From: an uncultured Eubacteriales bacterium
GTDB lineage: Bacteria; Bacillota; Clostridia; Christensenellales; Borkfalkiaceae
Assembly: GCA_905207235.1 (NCBI GenBank)
Contig: CAJLKN010000024.1
Coordinates: forward strand, 1-11,226
Direction: 5' to 3'
DNA: 11,226 bases
Shown here: piece after piece, positions 1 to 4,884 of the stretch
Layout: the number at the start of each line of letters is the position of its first letter
How positions within the stretch are numbered: position 1 is the stretch's first letter
Position numbers and translations under genes: made by a program
Notes under the pieces: generated by a model
Databases searched by the model: none
Seen by the model: only the letters and a program-made list of their open reading frames with translations
Told to the model about the DNA's origin: nothing

Positions 1-22
1 GCGCCGCAGTTACCTGCGGCGC
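1..22 (-). terminator. Hairpin, probable end of the leftward operon
   Basis: Perfect inverted repeat: arm GCGCCGCAG at 1-9, loop TTAC at 10-13, arm CTGCGGCGC at 14-22, giving a 9-bp GC-rich stem. It lies 47 bases past the stop codon of the cytidylate-kinase-like gene on the minus strand. On the plus strand no T run follows (GGCTTGCTT). For a leftward transcript the U tract would fall just outside the window, so it cannot be confirmed. An intrinsic terminator is the likeliest role; it could also serve a gene converging from the left. Confidence 0.55.
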
Positions 23-69
23 GGCTTGCTTATAGGTTTTGAAGTTTTAAGATTGTTTAGCGGGAAAAA

Positions 70-675
70 TCAGACGCCGCGGCATTTTATGTATTCCGCA
101 AGGGCGGGGATGATCGATTTGATTTTGACGTTCGTCGTGTTGAGCATGAGGTCGTAGCCCGACTTGTCGCCCCAGGGCGCTGTGCCTAAAAGGTCGTGCA
201 GCTTTCTTCTGCCGCCGTCTATCTCCTTGAAGTTTTTAAGCATCTGCTTGTCGGTTAAATGCTCGTTTTCGGGCGCGCGCTCGCGGCAACGGGCAATTTT
301 GCTCTGGTTGTCGGCATATACGAATATGCGGAAGGGGTGCATATCCTTCAAAATGACGTCGGAGCTTCTGCCGACTATGAGGCAGTTGCCCTTTTCGCCT
401 ATCGTCTTGATAATGCGTTGCTGTGCCACGAGTATATCCGTTACGGGCGTGGGGGTGGACATGAGAACGGGCATCGTTCTGCCGAATGTGAATGCATAGT
501 TGCGGAAGCCGCCGCTTTCGAGTACGGAGGATACATATCCTTCGTCAAGCTCGGTGTGTTTTGCGATTTCCGTAACGAGTTCTTTATCGAAATATTCCAG
601 ATTGAGCGCGTCGGCAAGGCGTTTGCCTACTTCTCTGCCGCCGCTGCCGAATTCACGGGATACGGTAACTATCAT
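70..675 (-). CDS. Cytidylate-kinase-like P-loop protein
   Basis: A 201-residue protein resembling the cytidylate-kinase-like family (Cytidylate_kin2 type) of Bacillota. These are predicted cytosolic nucleoside-monophosphate kinases whose true substrate is mostly untested. It opens with the family's glycine-rich loop, SREFGSGGREVGKRLA at residues 6-21, in which the classic GKS/T of Walker A is replaced by GGRE. Further family-like segments are LIVGRSSDVIL near 99-109, an arginine-rich lid (ARCRERAP, about 128-135) and YDLMLNT near 174-180. The ATG at 675 is preceded by GGAGG with 7 bases of spacing, so the start is secure. The gene lies 54 bases after radA and has its own promoter in that gap, so it can be expressed apart from the upstream operon. 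It is not the classical CMP kinase Cmk, which has a canonical Walker A and is slightly longer. Family assignment is fairly sure; biochemical role is not. Confidence 0.85.
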   Translation of the reverse strand: MIVTVSREFGSGGREVGKRLADALNLEYFDKELVTEIAKHTELDEGYVSSVLESGGFRNYAFTFGRTMPVLMSTPTPVTDILVAQQRIIKTIGEKGNCLIVGRSSDVILKDMHPFRIFVYADNQSKIARCRERAPENEHLTDKQMLKNFKEIDGGRRKLHDLLGTAPWGDKSGYDLMLNTTNVKIKSIIPALAEYIKCRGV

Positions 676-705
676 AAGATTGCCTCCAAAGTTTTATACA
701 ACTAT

Positions 706-733
706 ATTATACCACCTGATTTGTTTTCGTCAA
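706..733 (-). promoter_or_regulatory. Sigma-A-type promoter for the cytidylate-kinase-like gene
   Basis: On the minus strand, -35 TTGACG at 733-728, a 16-base spacer, and -10 TATAAT at 711-706. The TG in TGGTATAAT makes it an extended -10 promoter. The predicted start near 699 gives a leader of about 24 nt that includes the GGAGG ribosome binding site. The TGA stop of radA (732-730) lies inside the -35 box, so gene end and promoter are interlocked. Seen directly in sequence; activity is inferred. Confidence 0.75.
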
Positions 734-2100
734 GTTTGATTTTGATTTTTAAACAGCGTTTTTATCATCGTATTTACGTAAAGCACGGGAACAATGCTTA
801 TTTTATCGGCATATTTTGCCACTGTTTTCATGTTTTTTGCGGGAAGAATTACGCGCTTGAAGCCCATTTTCACGCACTCCTGCACGCGCTTTTCGGCGTA
901 AGAAACGGCTCTCACTTCGCCCGTTAAGCCCACTTCGCCGAACACGGCGGTGTATTTGTCTATGGGTACGTCCGTGTGCGCGGAGGCTAGCGCCGCGCAA
1001 ATCGCAAGGTCGCACGAGGGCTCGCTGAGTTTTATGCCGCCCATGGCGGTAACGTAAACGTCGTATGAATAGAAGGGCATAGAGCACCTCTTTTCGAGCA
1101 CGGCGAGCATAAGCGCGAGTTTATTGTAGTCCACTCCGAGGGGCATGCGCCTCGGCTGTCCGAAGGAAGTTTTGGAAACGAGCGTCTGAATTTCCACGTT
1201 CATGCACCTGTTGCCCGTCTCGGCGGGCGTTACGGCGCAGCCTGCCTCCTGACCGCGGCTTTCGGATAAAAATATGCCCGAATAGTCGGTTACCGCTATA
1301 ATTCCCTCGCCCGTCATCTCGAAAACGCCCACTTCAGAAACGTTTCCGAATCTGTTCTTGACAGCGCGGAGTATGCGGTAATTTTCCTGATTTTCGCCTT
1401 CGAAGTAGAGCACGGTGTCCATAATGTGTTCCAAAACTTTGGGACCCGCCAGCGCGCCCTCTTTGGTTACGTGTCCGACGATGAAAAAGGTTATGCCGCG
1501 GCTCTTTGCTATGCGCATGAGTTTGGTCGCGCATTCCCTCACCTGCCCCACGGAGCCCGCGGAGGAGGAAAGTTCCTCGGTGTAAACCGCCTGAATACTG
1601 TCGATTATGCAGAATTCCACGCCGTCGAGCTCGGTTTCAAGGTTGTCTATGCACGTTTCGTTTATTATGAGAAAGTCGCCGCTTTCAAGGTTGAGCCTCT
1701 GCGCCCTCATTTTGACCTGCGAGCAGCTCTCTTCGGCGGAAAAATACAGCACTCTGTGCTCCTTTGAAAGGTGCGCGGCAATCTGCGTGAGAAGGGTGGA
1801 TTTGCCTATGCCGGGGTCGCCGCCCAGAAGCACGAGCGAGCCAGAAACTATTCCGCCGCCCAAAACCGTGTCGAATTCGGAAATGCCGCTTTTGGTGCGT
1901 TCGTATTTTTCGTATCTGACGTCCGAAAGCCTCTTTGCGTGAGGTTGCGAATATGTAGGCTTGGAAGAAGAGGGGGCGGAGGGCTTTACCGTTTCTTCCG
2001 CCATGGTATTGAATTTTCCGCAAGAGGGGCACCTTCCCAGCCATCTCGGGCTGGTCGCTCCGCACTCCGCGCATACAAAAATCGTGTTACTCTTTGCCAT
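730..2100 (-). CDS. radA: DNA repair protein RadA (Sms)
   Basis: A 456-residue RadA/Sms, a DnaB-like ATPase helicase that processes recombination intermediates with RecA. The typical domain order is visible. A four-cysteine zinc finger has C10, C13, C24 and C27. The RecA-like ATPase core has Walker A GGDPGIGKST at 93-102 and a Walker B-type IIDSIQ at 165-170. The RadA-specific KNRFG motif is at 248-252. A C-terminal Lon-protease-like domain runs from about 285 to 450; it is normally non-proteolytic in this family, and GGIKLSEPSCDLA marks it. Length matches the family (about 450-460). The ATG at 2100 has GGAG 7 bases upstream and lies inside the end of ispDF, overlapping it by 14 bases, so translational coupling is likely. 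In Bacillus, radA is also found near ispD and ispF (with disA between), so this looks like a remnant of a shared gene order; disA is not present here. Confidence 0.97.
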   Translation of the reverse strand: MAKSNTIFVCAECGATSPRWLGRCPSCGKFNTMAEETVKPSAPSSSKPTYSQPHAKRLSDVRYEKYERTKSGISEFDTVLGGGIVSGSLVLLGGDPGIGKSTLLTQIAAHLSKEHRVLYFSAEESCSQVKMRAQRLNLESGDFLIINETCIDNLETELDGVEFCIIDSIQAVYTEELSSSAGSVGQVRECATKLMRIAKSRGITFFIVGHVTKEGALAGPKVLEHIMDTVLYFEGENQENYRILRAVKNRFGNVSEVGVFEMTGEGIIAVTDYSGIFLSESRGQEAGCAVTPAETGNRCMNVEIQTLVSKTSFGQPRRMPLGVDYNKLALMLAVLEKRCSMPFYSYDVYVTAMGGIKLSEPSCDLAICAALASAHTDVPIDKYTAVFGEVGLTGEVRAVSYAEKRVQECVKMGFKRVILPAKNMKTVAKYADKISIVPVLYVNTMIKTLFKNQNQT

Positions 2101-3238
2101 TTATTTTCTCCAAAAGGGCGATAGCACTCGCCTCAATGCCGAGACCTCTTCCCACAAAGCCCAGCCCTTCGCTCGTGCCCGCGGATACGCCTATGCGCTC
2201 GGCGCTCAGCCCCGTCGCGCGGGACAAGTTGGCTTTCATGTCATCTATGTGCTTTGCCAGTCTCGGCTTTTCCGCGCGTATGGTTATCGCGAGGTTTACG
2301 GGTTTGAAGCCCGCGGTTTTTATCAGTTCTACCGTTTTTTCAAGCAGTTTAATGCTGTCCGCGCTCGAATAAGCGGGGTCGGTGTCGGGGAAGTAGTGCC
2401 CTATGTCTTTGAGCCCCGCGGCGGAAAGAAGCGCGTCCATGGCGGCGTGCGCGGGCACGTCGCCGTCGCTGTGAGCTATAAGTCCGCTTTCGCAGGGGAT
2501 TTGTACGCCGCAAAGGGTAACAAATTTTGCGTCCGCGCCGAATGAATGTACGTCGATGCCCAGACCTATCGCCTGACCTTTTGCCGCATTGAGCGGGGGA
2601 TATGCCTTGTCGAAATCGCTTTTATAGGTAAGTTTGCGGTTTTCGGGGCTGCCTGCGCAGAGGGCGGGCGCGCCGATATATGCGCGATAGACCGAACTGT
2701 CGTCCGTGTAAACTCTGCCGTCGCCTTCCGCAAGGCGATATGCCCTTGCAATGTCTTTCGTATAAAATCCCTGCGGCGTCTGAATGGCGGCAAGGCTAGC
2801 TCTTTCGGGTACTTCGGCTATCTTTCCGTCGCTGGATACGGCTATCGTGTCGGTAACGGGAGCGGCGCATATGCCCGAGCCGTATTTTTTTACGCTGTCT
2901 ATGCAGCCTTGTATGATTTCGCGCGAAACGAAGGGGCGCGCGCCGTCGTGAATTAACACAATATCGCCCGTGCAGCGCGCAAGCGCGTTTTTAACGCTGT
3001 CCGTGCGCGTAGCTCCGCCTTCAACGACTTCCGCGTCGAAGGGGGCGCAAATTGCCGTTATTTCGGACATATCCTCGGGCGAAGAGGCAACAATCATGTG
3101 CCCGAAGCCGTCGAACGCCGAAAGCGTATGAAAAAGGGCGGGGGCGCCCGAGAGCGGTGCGAGCAGTTTGTTTCTGCCCATTTCCGCGCGAGTGCCTTTT
3201 CCCGCCGCGCATATTATAATTTCAGTTTTCATCTGCAT
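2087..3238 (-). CDS. ispDF: Bifunctional IspD/IspF enzyme of the MEP isoprenoid pathway
   Basis: A 383-residue fusion of two MEP-pathway enzymes. The N-terminal part (about 1-215) is IspD, MEP cytidylyltransferase: AAGKGTR at 11-17 with the CTP-binding lysine in GRNKLL (K24), HDGARPFV at 97-104, QTPQGF at 153-158 and TDDSSV at 178-183. The C-terminal part (about 225-383) is IspF, 2-C-methyl-D-erythritol 2,4-cyclodiphosphate synthase. It has metal ligands in GIDVHSF (D229, H231) and H264 within HSDGDVPAHAAMDAL, FPDTDPAY at 283-290, and a nucleotide-contacting loop AGTSEGLGF at 353-361. IspF loops usually read ATTTEKLG-like, so this one is a little divergent. All key metal ligands are present. 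The start overlaps the end of the yitT-like gene by 17 bases. A second ATG at 3232 (MKTEIII) is equally possible; neither has a strong ribosome binding site, the nearest purine run (AAGGA) being too far upstream, so translation is probably coupled. Fusion of these two enzymes is known from other bacteria. Confidence 0.96.
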   Translation of the reverse strand: MQMKTEIIICAAGKGTRAEMGRNKLLAPLSGAPALFHTLSAFDGFGHMIVASSPEDMSEITAICAPFDAEVVEGGATRTDSVKNALARCTGDIVLIHDGARPFVSREIIQGCIDSVKKYGSGICAAPVTDTIAVSSDGKIAEVPERASLAAIQTPQGFYTKDIARAYRLAEGDGRVYTDDSSVYRAYIGAPALCAGSPENRKLTYKSDFDKAYPPLNAAKGQAIGLGIDVHSFGADAKFVTLCGVQIPCESGLIAHSDGDVPAHAAMDALLSAAGLKDIGHYFPDTDPAYSSADSIKLLEKTVELIKTAGFKPVNLAITIRAEKPRLAKHIDDMKANLSRATGLSAERIGVSAGTSEGLGFVGRGLGIEASAIALLEKINGKE

Positions 3239-4253
3239 CTTGTGTATTCTGCGCGTCCTTTTCTTCCAGAATTTGTTGCGCCGCGGCTTCCATTGCGGCT
3301 TTGAGTTTAGCCTGTCTGAGCTGTTTCGCTTTGCGCCTGTCCGCTGCGTTGCTGTTTTTGATGCTCGTGCCGAATACGTCGGATATATCCATCACCGTAA
3401 CGAACGCGTGCTTGTCGCAGCGCGCAAGCACGGAGCGCATTCTCGCAAGCTGAAAGCGGTTTATGACGCAGTATATAATCTTTTTGTCCGTGCCCGAATA
3501 ATATCCCGTCGCGGGAATTATCGTAAGCCCCCTGCCGAACTCCTGCGAGAGGGCGGAGGATACCGCGTCGTAATTGCCCGCCGAGGGAATGATGAACGCG
3601 CCCTTCGCCTGGTCGAGACCCTGAACTATGAAGTCCACGGCTTTGGACGCCACGAAGTAGGTTATTATGGAGTAGAGGGGCAACTCGAACGCGCGGAAAT
3701 ATATGCCTATTATTATATAGAGCGCGACGTTGAAAATCATTACGAAGTTGCCCACGGTCATATTGAGCCGCCTTGCAAATATCACCGCGAGCTGCTCTAT
3801 GCCGTCGAGCGCGCCGCCGTAGCGTATGGTAAGTCCGCTGCCTATGCCCGAAAGAAGTCCCCCGAAAATGCCGCACAACAATAAATCGCTTCCCGCAACG
3901 GGCGAACCCTGCGCAAAGAAGTCTGTAACGAACAGTGGAATTACGTTCTGATAAATTGCCGAAAAGCCCGAATACATGGCTATGGCGAACAGCGAATAGA
4001 CGGTGAAAGCCACGCCCTGCCTGAGGCTGAACAGGAAAATGGGGAAGTTGAGTATAATCAGCCACGCCCACAGCGGGACCTGCGCGACCAGCACGTCCAT
4101 GAACATAGACGTGCCCGAAATGCCGCTGTCGTAAAGGTTTACGGGGGCGAGAAAGAGGGTTACGCCCGTCGCGTTGATAAGTCCCGAAAGGACGAGCATG
4201 GCAAAATTGAGGGGACGGAAGTCGCCCTTTTTGTATTGAAGGGAAAATTTCAT
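3222..4253 (-). CDS. YitT-family membrane protein with DUF2179-type C-terminal domain
   Basis: A 343-residue integral membrane protein of the YitT/YqfU family, whose function is unknown. Hydrophobic segments, judged by eye, lie at about 16-36, 62-78, 80-97, 122-142, 159-176 and 182-195. The family-like glycine motif RYGGALDGIEQLA is near 144-156. After the membrane part comes a soluble domain (about 200-295) with the family's IIPATGYYSGTDKKIIYCVI and DISDVFG patches. An alanine- and lysine-rich tail (about 296-343) could form a coiled coil and extends past the usual family end. The reading frame continues 60 codons further upstream, but that stretch overlaps rqcP, so I start at the ATG at 4253, which has GGAG 5 bases upstream. 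An ATG directly before it (4256) gives an ATGA overlap but sits only 2 bases from the GGAG. The stop of rqcP and this start share one base (TGATG), a coupling arrangement. Confidence 0.9.
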   Translation of the reverse strand: MKFSLQYKKGDFRPLNFAMLVLSGLINATGVTLFLAPVNLYDSGISGTSMFMDVLVAQVPLWAWLIILNFPIFLFSLRQGVAFTVYSLFAIAMYSGFSAIYQNVIPLFVTDFFAQGSPVAGSDLLLCGIFGGLLSGIGSGLTIRYGGALDGIEQLAVIFARRLNMTVGNFVMIFNVALYIIIGIYFRAFELPLYSIITYFVASKAVDFIVQGLDQAKGAFIIPSAGNYDAVSSALSQEFGRGLTIIPATGYYSGTDKKIIYCVINRFQLARMRSVLARCDKHAFVTVMDISDVFGTSIKNSNAADRRKAKQLRQAKLKAAMEAAAQQILEEKDAQNTQDADEN

Positions 4254-4498
4254 CATTGCTCCATTATTTCGTACAGGTCGCCCGCCTGATCTTTTTTTAC
4301 TGTCTCTTTGACGTCCAGAACGCGGAATTTCAGCTTGCCCGTCGTGTAGGAAATTTCGACTATGTCGCCCGGCTTTATCTGGTGCGAGGGCTTGGCTTCG
4401 CGGCCGTTTACGGCAACTTTTCCGCCCGAACACGCCTCCTGGGCGACCGTTCTTCTTTTGAGTATTCTCGATACTTTCAAAAATTTATCAATGCGCAT
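4253..4498 (-). CDS. rqcP: RqcP, S4-domain ribosome quality control protein
   Basis: An 81-residue S4 RNA-binding protein matching RqcP (B. subtilis YabO, about 86 residues). In the known system RqcP binds the 50S subunit beside RqcH and helps add C-terminal alanine tails to nascent chains on stalled ribosomes, marking them for degradation. The N-terminus, MRIDKFLKVSRILKRRT at 1-17, is almost the Bacillus sequence and keeps R2, D4 and the tRNA-facing R16. The S4 fold continues through GGKVAVNGREAK (about 25-36), KPGD (42-45) and the family-like VKETVKKDQAGDLYEI near the end. I start at the ATG at 4498 because known RqcP proteins begin MRLDKF. An in-frame TTG at 4513 would add five residues but has no ribosome binding site. 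The site before 4498 is itself weak (GAAAG). This is the first gene of the leftward operon. Confidence 0.93.
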   Translation of the reverse strand: MRIDKFLKVSRILKRRTVAQEACSGGKVAVNGREAKPSHQIKPGDIVEISYTTGKLKFRVLDVKETVKKDQAGDLYEIMEQ

Positions 4499-4519
4499 AA
4501 ACTTATCTTTCAAAACCGC

Positions 4520-4548
4520 TTGACATTGCTTTGAGGCGGTAATATAAT
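4520..4548 (+). promoter_or_regulatory. Perfect-consensus sigma-A promoter for rpoBC
   Basis: TTGACA at 4520-4525, a 17-base spacer, and TATAAT at 4543-4548: all twelve consensus positions match at optimal spacing. The predicted start is near 4555, giving a leader of about 330 nt before rpoB. It lies just upstream of the rqcP start codon, on the opposite strand. A second, much weaker candidate nearer rpoB (TTGCGG at 4811-4816, 16 bases, CATAAT at 4833-4838) cannot be excluded. Confidence 0.85.
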
Positions 4549-4554
4549 ATTATA
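4543..4554. promoter_or_regulatory. 12-bp palindrome of two back-to-back -10 boxes
   Basis: TATAATATTATA is a perfect palindrome, reading TATAAT on both strands. The plus copy (4543-4548) is the -10 of the rpoBC promoter. The minus copy (4554-4549) would start transcription near 4542, 44 nt from rqcP, but I find no good -35 for it at spacings of 15-19 bases. It may be a weak second leftward promoter or chance symmetry of an AT-rich box. Confidence 0.45.
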
Positions 4555-4623
4555 CTGTATTACAATGCTCACTTTGCCCATTTTTCCCATTTTTTGGCAA
4601 TAAAAACGGTAAATTGAGCCTTT

Positions 4624-4643
4624 AAAAAGGGCGTTTCCCGCCC
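4624..4643 (-). terminator. Short hairpin with T run just after the leftward start
   Basis: On the minus strand GGGCG (4643-4639), loop GGAAA, CGCCC (4633-4629), then TTTTT (4628-4624). This has the form of an intrinsic terminator with only a 5-bp stem. It lies about 8-28 nt after the predicted leftward transcription start near 4651, so it could act as an early attenuator, a pause site or a 5' stabilising hairpin for the rqcP operon mRNA. Structure is seen; function is inferred. Confidence 0.4.
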
Positions 4644-4657
4644 ATAAGCATATATAG

Positions 4658-4686
4658 ATTATATACCTTATCTTTAAATTTGTAAA
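4658..4686 (-). promoter_or_regulatory. Sigma-A promoter for the rqcP-yitT-ispDF-radA operon
   Basis: On the minus strand TTTACA at 4686-4681, a 17-base spacer (4680-4664), and TATAAT at 4663-4658, with eleven of twelve consensus bases. The predicted start near 4651 gives a leader of about 150 nt before rqcP. It points toward the rpoBC promoter 110 bases away. Confidence 0.75.
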
Positions 4687-4709
4687 GCCGTTGCATTAAA
4701 AAATACCAG

Positions 4710-4784
4710 CTGCGGCGGCACAAATTATCGTGCGCAGTTTGTCAAGAGGCGCGCAAAAAATTTTTTACCCGCTTTAAAAAGCGG
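4710..4784 (+). other. Inverted repeats and A6T6 tract in the rpoB leader
   Basis: Two hairpins can form in the predicted rpoB leader. The first pairs CTGC (4710-4713) and GCAC (4718-4721) with GTGC GCAG (4730-4737), an 8-bp stem with a GGCG bulge. The second pairs CCGCTTT (4769-4775) with AAAGCGG (4778-4784), more realistically a 6-bp stem with a TAAA loop. Between them AAAAAATTTTTT (4755-4766) is a palindromic, probably bent A tract. Neither hairpin is followed by a T run on the plus strand, so they do not look like terminators. Confidence 0.4.
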
Positions 4785-4867
4785 CTTCAAATCAGGTAAC
4801 ATCAGATTGTTTGCGGTGAAAAGATATATACGCATAATCGCCGGAATGTGAAATAGAAAAAACTTAA

Positions 4868-4872
4868 AGGAG
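4868..4872 (+). promoter_or_regulatory. rpoB ribosome binding site, long spacing
   Basis: AGGAG within TTAAAGGAGTT precedes the rpoB ATG at 4885 by 12 bases, longer than the 7-8 bases seen for rpoC, radA and the cytidylate-kinase-like gene. No other in-frame start fits better, and the N-terminus aligns with other beta subunits from this ATG. Confidence 0.7.
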
Positions 4873-4884
4873 TTCCAAACTTTA

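Larger units (their letters stand above)
4499..4884. other. Divergent intergenic region between rqcP and rpoB
   Basis: A 386-base non-coding, AT-rich region between two divergent operons. From left to right it holds the rightward consensus promoter (4520-4548), a 12-bp palindromic double -10 element (4543-4554), a tandem repeat of CCCATTTTT (4577-4585 and 4586-4594), a leftward hairpin with T run (4624-4643), the leftward promoter (4658-4686), and two inverted repeats plus an A6T6 tract in the rpoB leader. I see no plausible long gene. Genes for ribosomal proteins L10 and L7/L12, often found here, are absent. Confidence 0.85.

Noticed and set aside
259..927. Plus-strand 222-codon open frame across the cytidylate-kinase-like gene and the radA end
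   Set aside because: It is antisense to two well-supported genes and spans their intergenic promoter. Its composition is not that of a known protein.
4254..4433. 60-residue N-terminal extension of the YitT-like protein
   Set aside because: The stretch is arginine-rich, unlike the family, and is an out-of-frame reading of rqcP. The GGAG-preceded ATG at 4253 is the better start.
4499..4513. TTG start at 4513 for rqcP (five extra residues)
   Set aside because: There is no ribosome binding site, and known RqcP proteins begin at the MR(I/L)DKF methionine, here the ATG at 4498.
4717..4745. Minus-strand TTGACA at 4745-4740 as a promoter
   Set aside because: At 17 bases the -10 would be TGTGCC. 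The nearby GATAAT is only about 10 bases away, so spacing is wrong.
4769..4784. Hairpin at 4769-4784 as a terminator in the rpoB leader
   Set aside because: The sequence after it is CTTCAAATC with no T run on the plus strand. On the minus strand GTAAAAAA follows before the T tract.
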